Below are positions 46,525-56,761 of a DNA stretch of 64,000 bases, piece by piece. Where the stretch lies: contig WPIO01000163.1 of NCBI GenBank assembly GCA_009760855.2, positions 472,001-536,000 on the forward strand, read 5' to 3'. Numbering within the stretch: position 1 is the stretch's first letter; every line of letters starts with the position of its first letter. The notes under the pieces are model-generated. The model searched no databases. It was not told where the DNA came from and was given only the letters and a program-made list of their open reading frames with translations. Made by a program: the position numbers and the translations under genes. This DNA is from Cristatella mucedo. Lineage: Eukaryota; Bryozoa; Phylactolaemata; Cristatellidae.

Positions 46525-46546
46525 TGCGTGTGTGCGTGTGTGTGTA
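46470..46546. repeat. (AT)n/(GT)n/(GC GT) microsatellite
   Basis: TATATA, then GTGTGT, then a GCGT tetranucleotide run. Confidence 0.95.
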
Positions 46547-46764
46547 TGAATAGGAATGCCATGTCCTTCCTCATTCCTCCATGCCTTCCAGCTCGTCGGA
46601 CTTTATCAACTCCCAGCATGCAGCTTGCATCGCTGACATTTGCACTATAATAGTATCAATCTTTCTCAAATGGAATAGCAACGGAGCCAACTGACTAGTT
46701 GCTAACATACCTAGTGCGTCTCTGAAATTGGAAAACGAAGCATTTGAAATAGACTCGGCCAGCA

Positions 46765-47530
46765 TACTGCCAGTAGCATCAGCATTTCATTCGGTTTTAC
46801 TGTTCCGAAGTGACCTTCCGCTAGACGACTGCATCAGCTCCAAGGTCAAATTTGACAAACTTCAGTCGCGTACGATCGCAAAAATATAGGCCTGCATTGA
46901 AAGCGATACAACAGCCAGGCAGGCATTTTGTGCTATAGCATCATGCCTTCACTAACTCACTCTTGAAATTCTTTACTGCATAAGCATACAGTTTTTGCAT
47001 AGCTTTGAAGCTAAGCATGTCTGTCGTGAACCTCACAATTACAAAATTAAAACACTTCAACTGATTTGCACTGGCTTTCAACCAAGCAGCGTATTGATTT
47101 TTTGGCTGCTGTTACTCACTTGTATAACCCTTTAATACTACTCACCCTCGTACCATTCCAAACTTCTTTCCAGTCACTCTAGGCATCGAACCAGCGGTTT
47201 TTCTAATTCAAGTTGTTTAGCTGTGCCTCTAACCAACCTCTAATTCCTGCGGGACTTTATCTTTAGTTCGTATGCTTCTAAAGCTTGGAAATCGCTCCCT
47301 AAGTATGTCATGACATGCCTTGACTTAATGATATCTATGGAATCTAGAAACCCACCTTTTCCTACCTGTATCTTTCCATTCCTTTGAATTGTCCTTTATG
47401 AGCTTATGAGTGCTGGCACTGTGCATGCAAATCACTAACCAATAAACAGGGTTCCTTTCCAGCATACATAAATTTCACAGAAAAACATTTAGTTCTTTAT
47501 TGATGCTATGGCAACGTCTTAAAATTATCA
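46765..47530 (+). mobile_element. Degenerate LINE-B C-terminal portion
   Basis: GTAGCATCAGCATTTCATTC, AGACGACTGCATCAGCTCCA and CTCACTCTTGAAATTC correspond in order to the plus-strand copy at 54785. The end is near 47530 after TGGCACTGTGCATGC. All frames are broken. Confidence 0.72.
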
Positions 47531-48237
47531 TCACTACATCTTCCCTAGGTTACATTGTGTCAGTGTTCACGTATGTTTGTGTGAATGCTCGTACACTATG
47601 TATGCACATATTTGCATTAGTGTGCCCCTGCGGCTAATGCACATCTTTTAAATTGGTCGGCTGCAGCAAAAATATGTATAGTGAGCTTGAAAACCCTTTG
47701 CAATTTTCTTGTCGTACGTTGGCAGCATTGAAAGTGCCACGGAAGCCTTTTAAATTGCAGCTTCAGCTTGTTCAAATCTAGCTGTTTACCTTGCTCAAAG
47801 GAAAAGCCTTACCTAACCTCAGATTGATGACAACGCATTTATCAAGCTATGCTGCGTGCGATGTTTCTTATTTTTTGGAGGAACTTTATCTGAATTCACA
47901 GCCAGTCAATTTGACCTCTCTTAGCTTTGCGATAAAGCTCTTTCTTATGAGCTCTGCGGCGCTCACCAGCATGGACGCAACGTCAGCCTACAAGTGCTCA
48001 GATTCGCTCAACGTGGATCACTGTTCTACAGTGATGAGCAACTTTGTACTGTCTTTTAATTTCTTATGCCCATAATGGTGCTGCTGGCCCGTTTAGGTTG
48101 CTGAAATTTGCAACAGTCATCTACAGAGCATAGTAAAATTACATTTCATAAAAGCTGTCCATTTTAGCCCTCACAGCTGACGGCCATCCTGCATGGTCTC
48201 GCGCTAGCCCAGCGACTGAGACGTGGCATGACGTGGG
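47531..48237. other. Unassigned DNA
   Basis: A 94-codon plus frame at 47791-48075 has no domain. No repeat family recognised. Confidence 0.4.
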
Positions 48238-49500
48238 ACGAAGGAGCCAAGCCGTGGCGGGCCTTGTGGGTCAGCGTAAGAACTTTGCTCTGTATCCGTT
48301 GTTCAACCGGCATCCATCCTAGCTCTTGTAGCAAAGGAGACACGTGCTCAAACCTCTGGGACTTGAAGACTAGCCTTGCAGCCATATTCATAGTCCGCTG
48401 TAGTGGCATTATAGCTTTCTTTGGTAGCTCAGCCAAAATTCTATTACAATAATCAAGCCGAGACAGAACTTAGGAGCTAGTTAAATCTTTTGCAAGCAAC
48501 TTTAGAAGACAGCTCCTAATCTTGGATACGGATCGGACGTGATGGCTAGCTGTAGAAGCAGTCTTCTGAATGAAACTTTTAAAATTTACTCAGCTGTCGA
48601 AAACGACGCCTAATTTTCGAGTGAGCGGTGATGGTCGCACAATAGCATCACCTATTAAAAGAGCAAAGCCTTTTAATCCAGCCACACACTTAGTGTGTCC
48701 TATGAGCAGCAGTTCAATTTTATCGTCATTTAGTTTCAAGAAGTTTTCCGACATCGTGTATTGAATTTCGGCAAGGCAAGCATTCAGTTTATCAGTTACT
48801 GCAGCAGATTCTGATGGTTTGAATGACAAATACAGCTGAGTATCGTCAGCATAAAAGTGATATCCTATTCCATGGGATTTAATCACTTTTCCCAGAGGAT
48901 GAGTATAAATACAGAACAGCAAGGGACCGAGTACAGACCCTTGAGGGACTCCACATGTGACCCGTCTCGTGTGTGAGACCTGACCCCCATACGACACAGA
49001 TTGAACACGATCAGACAAGTACGATTTAAACCACGCCAGTTCTTCGTCTGCCAGAACGTTCAGTGTTCTCAATCGTTCAAGCAGAATATCGTGATCGATG
49101 GTGTCGAAGGCAGCTGACAGATCTCGTAGAGCTAGTGCAGTGACATTCCCGTCATCGTTGCCGCGTAGAATGTCATTATTAACACGGAGGAGAGCAGTTC
49201 TGGTGAAATGCTGCCTCTTTAACCCTGATTGAAATGCTTCTGACGTTTTATTCTTTTCAACAAGTTCAACCAGGTGCTTAGCAATAATTTTTTCAACAAT
49301 CTTTGACAAGAAAGGAAGAAGGAAAACGGGGCAATAGTTTTCAAGGACATCTGCGTCTGATCCAGACTTTTTAAGTATGGGTCTAACGATTGCCGATTTG
49401 AAAGACTTGGGGACGACTCATTTCCCCAAAGAAGCTTTAAAAATCTTGGTTATGGCAGTGCTAAGTTGGTCTGCCAGTGAAGACCACAGACATGATGGCA
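48238..49500 (-). mobile_element. LINE-A copy lacking its 3' end
   Basis: A minus-strand LINE-A that begins inside the C-terminal domain (GAAGGAGCCAAGCCGTGGCG at 48240) and runs into the RT fingers near 49420. It is unusual in missing the 3' terminus while retaining RT. This indicates a later deletion or a rearrangement at 48238. Confidence 0.9.
48590..49309 (-). pseudogene. LINE-A reverse transcriptase domain, open over 239 codons
   Basis: The best preserved RT in LINE-A. Order: RALLRV-type segment near residue 40, LSAAFDTIDHDILL near 64-77 with the first catalytic Asp, [13 protein letters not shown] near 120-132, the YADD box at 153-156 and FLKLNDDKIELLLIG near 188-202. The residue before the palm motif is Arg (LRDLSAAFD) where LINE-B has Leu. 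The endonuclease and the C-terminal domain are not in frame, so this is a fragment. Confidence 0.93.
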
Positions 49501-49519
49501 TAGGGTATTGACGGTGATG

Positions 49520-49862
49520 TAAGACATCAAAGCAAGGTACAATTGTCATTTGCGTATAAATGATAGCCTGTGCTATCATTTCTATGATGTCCTTGATAAC
49601 ACTGGAAAGAGGGAGAGTACAAAACTGTGAAAAGAAGCTTAACGAGCCCTGAGGTACCCAGTATCGGAGTGGTTCCTCGGATGATCTTTGTTTTTTTGCA
49701 TAAATACTCAGGAGTCTCCCACTGAGATAGGACCAAAACCATTGCAGTGCCGAGCAAGCGATGCCCAAGCGAGATTTAAGACGGCGAGAAAGACTTCGTG
49801 ATCGTGTCGCGGTCCCTCCCACCGAATGAAGTGCCTGAAGTCTTACTGGAGGCTGGAGGCTG
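49520..49862 (-). mobile_element. LINE-B RT fragment
   Basis: A minus-strand piece of LINE-B RT (ALQWFWSYLSGRLLSI, then VPQGSLSFF) directly fused to the 5' end of the LINE-A copy. It ends in a triplicated GGAGGCT near 49850. Confidence 0.82.
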
Positions 49863-50042
49863 GAGGCGACGGTCCACGAGTGTATTTTCGCTTGCTCTGA
49901 GTAGGCAGAAGCATTGACGCCACGTGCCAAAATGGCCCTAATAAAGTTAAAGTTAAATTTAATAAAAATAATAAATAAATAAAATAATAAAAGATAAACA
50001 AAATAATAAAGTCAGTTAATAAAAATAATACTACTTAATTTA

Positions 50043-50335
50043 ATACACCGCCCTCAGAGAACTTAATCTCTTTGTAGGCACTTTACAATTGCTGCAAATG
50101 AAGCACGATCGAATGACTGGCGGTAGCATGCAAGTAAACAACAAGAGTAGAGTGGTTAGAGGTGACACACACAAGGTCAGTGCAAGTCGGCGAGAACTAG
50201 TTTGACGTGGCAACTGCGACGCAGCGACAGACTAGCCTACCTGCAGAGTTTGTTAATTCCCTTGCAGCGAGTTTCGCATTACATGAATAGACACTTAGTT
50301 CTCTTTTGACACTATACAAATGGTCTGCTATTAAT
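50043..50335 (-). mobile_element. LINE-B 3' end with scrambled interior
   Basis: ACCGCCCTCAGAGAACTTAATC and CTTTACAATTGCTGCAAAT form the terminus. After GGTCAGTGCAAGTCGGCGAG it jumps to the C-terminal region, so an internal deletion is present. An A/T-rich AATAAA-like stretch (49935-50040) adjoins it. Confidence 0.78.
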
Positions 50336-52976
50336 TATTTTCGCTTCTTGTTATTGTGGTTACTAGCTTCTCGATTTCAGACAGCCTCCTTTAAGATGCT
50401 TCGTAGGCAACTCATTGGCACGCCATCTCTGCTTGAGGCGATGCAGTAACGGGGAGGGGTGGGTGGGGGGGGCGAGCTGGCTGCTTTTCTCCCCATGAAA
50501 GCTCCGGTCAGCGGACTTCTCAAAATTACTTGCCGCTAAATGCAATGCCAAAGAGATGCAATTGTTGGCGCTGTAGACTGCGGCAAAATGCGCGCGTGCA
50601 CCTCAGCTCCGAAGCTGTGACCAGGGGCATCTCACCTGGCAACGATTGCTATGAGGGAGGGACGGAGACTAGACGCACACATCAACGCTAACGAGTGAGG
50701 TGACCTCAGCGCTGGGCAACTGTGACGGCTGGAATAGGTGCAGGCGAGCTGTCTCGGTCTCGCTAATTGCCTGCCACAGGCGAATGTCTCCGATCCGAGC
50801 ACCGCAGAGCGCGTGCGGCGAATAGCGAATGGGCGATTCGTCGCGACCACATGACCCTCTCGAGGAGCTAATGCTGCCGCAGCGGCGGTTCAAGCGCGAT
50901 AGAATATTTACACTACCTGTGATCGCGGTTAAGTTGGTCGTCTGTAATTTTTTTCAGGGTTTCTCTAAACTTTGTGTGGCTGCTTCGTACATTGCAAGGT
51001 GAGTAGGAACGACATTCACGTGCATTCGTGACTGTCTGCGAGTGACTTCCGTCGCTCAGAGCATGAACATAAGCTACCGTCGATACTCGCGACCCTATCG
51101 GTAACTCGCTGTCCTCCGCTCCCTTCCCGAAAATTTAGCGTTCCTACTCCATCCTCTCACGTCACGCGATGCTTACGCAGCCAGAGAGACGAGGCTCGAC
51201 ACTCTAGCGCGTCACTGCGTGGCGCCTAAGGAAAGGCGACCGGGCGGCTTTCTTCGAGGTCGCCGCAATTGTAACGCGCACCTCCGCGGTGTCACAGGAA
51301 AGCTGACGTGCGGGACTAGTCGGAAGGAAGTGACGCGAGCAAGCCGGAACTTCCGGCCACGGTCGTGAGAAAGTCCTTGCGGCCGTGCGCAGTGACTGAT
51401 GCCCGCCGAGCGGACCACGCGACCAAGCGAGTGACCGAGGGCGACGTAGCCCAGAATGCCGAGCCGTCACTCTGCCTTTTGCGTCGCCGTCGACGTCTAG
51501 TGACGGACGTCTAGCGACGGCACGGTCTAGAGGCGGGATGTGGATTATGGAGAGCTTCTTTTTCAAACGAGCTTAGTAGACCGAGTTCTACTCTAGCTGA
51601 CGCTTTCGAAATTGTTAATGAATAAACTGGACGCGTACGATTCATTTGCCCCGCGCCATACGCTTCACGAACCTTCATGTGGACGGATGTCACAACGGCA
51701 TCGCTAGAAAGGTGCTCCCGTCAAGTGGTCGATTTGGGGCGCCGCTGCAGCCGCTGTTGTCTCTGGCAAGCTTGAATCGAGGTTCACGTCGGCACTCAAC
51801 GCGAGGGATTCTATCGCGTCTACTGCGACTCGTCTGCGAGGGAGGGCGGAAAAGAGATTCCGTCCTCAGCGTCCTCGCGCCATCGAGCGCTCCATGTTCG
51901 CTGCATGCGAAAATCTTAAGCTGCGATTTTTTCGAGTGCATAGACGAGCACAGGTTCCGCACATCGGATCCCACGGACAGGCTACTTGTGACCTTCAAAG
52001 ACGACTGGCGCTCCGTGCGACCGTGCGTCGCCCAGAAAGCTCCCTTGCCGCGTGCATGTCTCGAGCTTCGCACGCCAGCGCAGATCGAACCGATTTGGCG
52101 ACGACCATTTGCACGCGGTCTAAAGGCGTCGGGTCGAATTTTTGCTAGTCATTGGCGCCCTCTGCCAGCTACTCTTTGCTCCCAGCGATCGGCCCCACCC
52201 CGATTTGCTCGCAGCACGTGAAGTGCATCAGGTGACCGCCAGGCGCGCCAAGCGTCGATCGGACAGGGATCCCGTACTTGGCCGGACCTTGTCAAGCCAA
52301 ATGAGATCCTGCGGAAGAACTCCCGTGCGAGGATAGTATTTCGGTTTACCAGAAAAGCAAGTATTGATTCGTGGCGTTTGGACCAGCTTTTCACTTGAGC
52401 TTTTCACTGATGCCTTTCTCGCCGGGTGACGGATCCCGAAAAGGCACTCGCGCGATGGCAAACGGTAGCTGCGGCGGCAGCGGTAGGTGCGAAAGAGGCC
52501 ACGCACCGGAAGCCACGCACCGGAAGCCTCACACCGTGAGCACTCGCACTCGCCGCAGAAATAGGCTGACAGTCGAAGCAGCGGTGTCGGCATCGGTGCG
52601 ACGGTCGGCATCTGCTGAGATGCAGCTTCCGTCGCCGCACGGGCCTCAGTCTCCCGTGCGACGACGGAGCCGACGCCGCGCCATCGAGCGGCGTCGGCTT
52701 CGAGCAGGCGCACTCAGCCATCGAGCCGGCAAATCGCGCGTGGCTTTGGCCGCCCGGTCGTGGCGTCCGTCGTACGAGCGACGACGGACGAGGGTCGCCG
52801 CCGGCCGCCTCGCCTACCACGGCGGCGGCGGCGGCGGCGACGCTCAGCTGATCGAAGCTTTTTCTTTTTTCCCCAGCTGGCTGTGTGAACGAGCGCACGT
52901 ACGCCGAGACAGCCAGGACCGCCCAGACGGTCTCTGGGGGGGGGGGGGAAGGCTGGGAAGGCCGAAGACGAGACGG
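50336..52976. other. GC-rich DNA, possible host exons
   Basis: Outside the mini-exon at 50958-50998 no exon is secure. A plus frame at 51646-52221 (191 codons, with CDFFECIDEHRFRTSDPTDR) has natural-looking composition, but the minus strand is also open over 127 codons. A 13-base G run sits near 52936-52948. The region immediately left of 52977 is likely the 3' untranslated region of exon A3. Confidence 0.35.
50958..50998 (+). CDS. Candidate 41-bp mini-exon
   Basis: A strong acceptor (CTGTAATTTTTTTCAG) precedes 41 bp that end in ATTGCAAG, followed by GTGAGTAGG, a strong donor. Two reading frames are open (GFSKLCVAASYIA or VSLNFVWLLRTLQ); the third has a stop. It could be coding or part of a 5' untranslated region. 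The neighbouring exons are not identified. Confidence 0.4.
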
Positions 52977-53604
52977 TCACACGCCGGATGCTCGACCCTG
53001 CGCCGCCGGGTAGGAATCGACAGGAGGCGGCGGCAGTGGGAGGCCCTCTTCCGCCTCGGGAGATGGAGGACCGCGGCGTATTGTTGTCGCGTTGCTGCCG
53101 GTTCCAAAATAGCTACCCGAAGAGTCTCGTTCGTCGCGAGACGAAGATGATGAGGCGGAAGCGGAAGCAGGGCGATCGTCGCCGCCGCCGGCACCACCGA
53201 CGGTGCAGCAACCTCCGCCGTTGCCGCCACCTACGTCTTCTCGCGAATAGGCGGCGGAGAGCAGTTGCGGTGGTGGAATTGGAAGCGACCTGATCGCCTT
53301 CTGATGACGTTGCGGGGGCGTCTCGGGCATCTCCACTTGCACCGGCTTCGCCTTGCGAGGCTTCGTGTAGATGAACGTCTCGAACGGATGGTAACCCTTC
53401 ACGTCCATGTCAGTGTCGGCCTCGGTCTCGCTATCCTCCGACTCCTTAGTGGTCGGCACTATCTGCGCCATTGGCTTCTGCCGGGCGGCGCCGCCGCGAA
53501 GCAGCCGCCTCGGACTTCTCGCGTCTGCGTCGCCGCCGCCGCCGCCGCTGCGAGCTGCTGCCGAAGACGACCTCTGACGCGCCCGAAGACACTTCGCCAT
53601 TTTT
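52977..53604 (-). CDS. Receptor set A, exon A3: cytoplasmic tail and stop
   Basis: A minus-strand terminal exon of 208 residues plus TGA. The acceptor TGATTCTTTTTCCGTCAG is excellent and leaves one base, which completes the split AG|A codon from exon A2. Order: a basic stop-transfer region (KMAKCLRARQ), a Gly/Ser/Arg linker and a short acidic patch (KESEDSETEADTDMD). A segment of normal composition follows (VKGYHPFETFIYTKPRKAKP, with VEMPETPPQ), then PIPPPQLL and a Ser-rich stretch, ending in GLPLPPPPVDSYP. The LPPPP and PxxP motifs are of the kind bound by EVH1 or SH3 domains, and the scattered Tyr could be kinase sites; both are inference. It would act on the inner side of the plasma membrane. 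The family is unknown. Confidence 0.7.
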
Positions 53605-54784
53605 CTGACGGAAAAAGAATCAAAGGAACGTGACAGCATCGCACGCCGCCGCTCGATAACTGGACGGCGGTGGCAGCTGGCCTCGCGAGCGGAAAATAAC
53701 GGACGAGTGTCTAGTGGCCGCCCAAGCGGTTCCTCTTCTCCTCTGCCGCGCTCCGCCCAGGCAGAGCGCGGCAGAGTCTGCCCTCTGCCGCGCTCTGCCG
53801 CGCTCTGCCTTCAGGGCTAGCGCGGAGCACTCGCGAGCAGCCGCCGCTGGGAAGCGCCCCGAGCGCTTCGACCAGGGTCTCGCGTCGCATCCGGCAATCG
53901 ATCGCATCTATCGCATCGCATCCATCTCAGTCCGAGCTCTACTTCGAGCGAGCACTCGTAAACGCAGCGATTCGTCGCAGACCTTGACCGCAGCGCTCGC
54001 TCTGCCGTCGGCTGCTTAGCCCAGCCTCGCACGATCGGCTCGTCGACGCTTCGAGGGCTCGACTGGCTGGTGACGGCGGCGTAGGTATCTGGAAATGTTG
54101 AGCTAGCGGACTGGAGCAGACCAGCTAGACGTTCACAGGGGAGTAGTGATGGAGTCACCTGAAGCGGCGAGAAGTGCTCGCTTGCCCGCCGCTGACCTTG
54201 ATAAGTCCGGCGGCCGATCGCTCGCACTCTTGGCTTTGTTGCTACGCAACTCTAGAAGCCGCAGGCTGCCCTTAGTTCGGCAAATCCATAGACGAAGCGG
54301 CGACGCTGACGGACCTTGCCGCGCCACCCGCCTCCTTTGTTTACGCGCCCCTAGGCGTTGCTTGGCGACCGACTGCTGTGAATGATTCCTACCCGAGAGC
54401 CAAGGGCGGCAATGAGGAGCTCGTCTTCTAAACCGGGCGCGAACGAACGCCGTTGTGAGCTAACAGGTGCCCCCCCCCCTGGCATCATCTACTCAGTGGT
54501 ATATCGTCATCTGCTGCGACGATCGAGCTCACCGGCACTCGCACGTTGGGCTAGCGGATCTTTCGGCTGGCCCGAAGTGGACGAACGAGCACTAATGTGG
54601 GGCTCGTCACGCTCCCTGCTCTCATCACGCACCCTGCTCACCACCCACACATCACCCCCTGACGTTCCCTTGGGTCAGCTACCGCCTGGCCACAAGTCGC
54701 AGGCGTCGCTGCAGGGGACTCTCGGGTCAAATCAGGGAAAATTAATGCAATGTATGCAAGAATCCGTGTCAGCTCCTGTGCTTA
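53605..54784. other. GC-rich intron between exons A2 and A3
   Basis: No exon supported. 53740-53812 has direct and inverted copies of CTCTGCCGCGCT. Frames on both strands overlap and lack domains. Confidence 0.5.
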
Positions 54785-56135
54785 AGTATGGCTAAAGTGA
54801 GATGCTTGTTTTTATCGATCTTTCGGCAGCTTTTGATAAAACCGATCACCAAGTCCTTCTCGAGCACCTCTCATCTCGCCTGGGAATTTCTGGTACTTCA
54901 TTGCCGTGGCTTAAGTCAATGGGAGACTTCAAAGTATTGATATGAACGGAAAATGATCATCCGAGGAACCATTGAAGTATGGGGTACCTCAGAACTTGGT
55001 GCTTGGTCTGGTTCTTTTCACGGTTTGTTCTCTCCCTCTTGCCAATGTGATTGCCGGGCAAAATCAAGGCTTTCACTTCAATGCACATGACACCCAGTTG
55101 CAACTTTGCTTTGATTCCTCCCAGCCCTCCAGCACGTCGAAGTCTCTTAACTGACCTACCACCCTACCTTAACTGCTCTCCTGGCTCTGCTCCCACTTTC
55201 TCTTTGTTGCGTGAAAAGAAGTCTGTTGGCTACCGAATGCGTACCGAGAGCTACTTAGGCTGTGAGTGCACTATACAAAACATCCCCTCCTAACACCCAC
55301 ATAGTCTTTGTGGCTTTGTGGACTTACATGCGGACGTACATTGCTGCATATATTGCTCACATCCACACATGGGTGGCACCAAACTTTCTTAAACTGAATG
55401 ATGATCAAACCAACTTACTAGTTATGGACAAAACAAGTGAGAATTTGAAATTGTGAAGCTTTACTATCAAAATTGGCTCTGCCAGCATATCTCCTGTTGC
55501 ATCTGCACGTAATCTAGGTGTCCTATTCCAAAGTGACTTGTCATTAGACGACTACATCAGCTCTACCTTAGGTATGCCTACTTTCAGCTAGATAACATTG
55601 CTAAAATTCGGGCTTGTTTAGACAGGGATACTACGTCTAAATTGTTCCACGTATATGTGGCATCCCGTTTCGACTTATGCAACTCGTTGCTTGCTGTTCT
55701 ACCTGCCTCTGCAATCAGACGGTTACAGTGGGTACACAACTCGACTACGACTCGTAAGAACCTCAAATTCTTGGGAGATCTCGACTTTAGTTCGTGTGGT
55801 CCCATTGCCTAGAACCTACTTCCGATTGGCATTACGACATCCTCTGACCGGACGCATTAAAAAAGAAGCTATAACTGAATCTACTTATCACAGCTTTTAA
55901 TAGGTCCGTGTGATTCATCCTCTGTGTGCGTACTTGTGCTGACACTGTGCATGCTAGAACTAACCATATTTGCATGCTGTCTGAGCATCAAACCTCTAAC
56001 CTTGCTATGCTTGGTGTCATCGAGCATGCTATCATTGACCATTCGATCATGCTTTCTTAGTAGCAAATGTGAAGTGCCTAGACAGAGATTAAGGTCTATA
56101 AAGGCCCCATACAAAATTACTACTATTATAATAAT
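54785..56135 (+). mobile_element. LINE-B copy inside the receptor intron, with nested LINE-A
   Basis: A plus-strand copy from the RT palm (TTTTTATCGATCTTTCGGCA near 54810), through PQGSVLG-equivalent and YADD-equivalent sequence (here diverged), to the hairpin and ATT repeats at about 56135. A LINE-A 3' end occupies 55145-55345. The last ATT repeats stop about 30 bp from the splice donor of exon A2. Frames are broken. Confidence 0.88.
55145..55345 (+). mobile_element. LINE-A 3' end nested in LINE-B
   Basis: CTACCTTAACTGCTCTCCTG, AAGAAGTCTGTTGGCTACCG and CTTTGTGGCTTTGTGG are LINE-A 3' sequence, plus strand, with LINE-B sequence resuming after GTGGCACC. It shows LINE-A was active after this LINE-B copy landed. 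Confidence 0.85.
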
Positions 56136-56166
56136 TATTATTATTATTACGATAGGCCTTCCTTAC

Positions 56167-56260
56167 CTTCTGTACAGGTAGCAAGCCGTCGTGCCGACCG
56201 CCGCCGCGGCGACGAACAGCACGGCAGCAAATACGCCAGCGAGTATGGCGCTGTTAAGCT
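56167..56260 (-). CDS. Receptor set A, exon A2: transmembrane exon
   Basis: A minus-strand exon of 94 bp. The acceptor CGTTCGTTATAG leaves AG, which completes a codon with the final C of exon A1 (Gln). The peptide is LNS followed by a 20-22 residue hydrophobic helix (AILAGVFAAVLFVAAAAVGT) and ACYLYR, then AG into a consensus donor GTAAGG (phase 2). Exon A3 continues RKMAKCLR, giving a basic stop-transfer cluster as expected for a type I membrane protein. Both introns keep the frame, and no frame adjustment was needed, which is strong support for a real gene. Confidence 0.75.
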
Positions 56261-56501
56261 CTATAACGAACGGCGGCAACGCACGGGTTGTCGCAGCCGG
56301 CGGCGGCGGCCAGACGGCGGACGCATCGAGTCTCCGCCGCTGCCGCCTGCTCACCAAGACTGGCCGCCGGCAGGTGGCGCAGCGCGGGAAAACCGTCGAG
56401 CGAAAGCTGTGAGAGAGGGAGCGAGCGAGCGCGAGCAGCGCCTTCGGTCCGCCGTCGCCGCCGCCATGCAGCGAACGAAGCCTCGCTCTAGCGATGCTTA
56501 C

Positions 56502-56654
56502 GTCCGCTGTCGCCGTCGGCCGTCACGTCGGCGGCCTCCAAGTCGGCCGCGTTTAGATCGGGCATGACGGGCGTGCGCTTTTTGACGGCCACGGAGGTGG
56601 CCGGAAGCTCGTTGCACGTGACTTTGATCATGTCATTGATGTCGTCGTTCGATA
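56502..56654 (-). CDS. Receptor set A, exon A1: membrane-proximal ectodomain exon
   Basis: A minus-strand exon of exactly 153 bp (51 codons) with phase 1 at both ends, the symmetrical 1-1 class common for extracellular modules. The acceptor is GGAATTTCAATTCCAG and the donor GGAC/GTAAGC. The peptide includes SNDDINDMIKVTCNELPATS, VAVKKRTPVMPDL and then an acidic Ala-rich stalk (NAADLEAADVTADGDSG) leading to the membrane. A single Cys is present, so any disulphide partner is in an upstream exon. The fold is not recognised. The ectodomain must continue to the right, probably beyond 64000. An acceptor further upstream is possible, since the frame stays open to about 56700. Confidence 0.65.
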
Positions 56655-56761
56655 CTGGAATTGAAATTCCGAATGGAAGTCGATCTTCTCCGCGCGCTAG
56701 CACCGCTTGAAGACGCAGTCTCCCGCCGACTGGCGGCGGCAGCGTGCAGGAGCGAGCCGGT

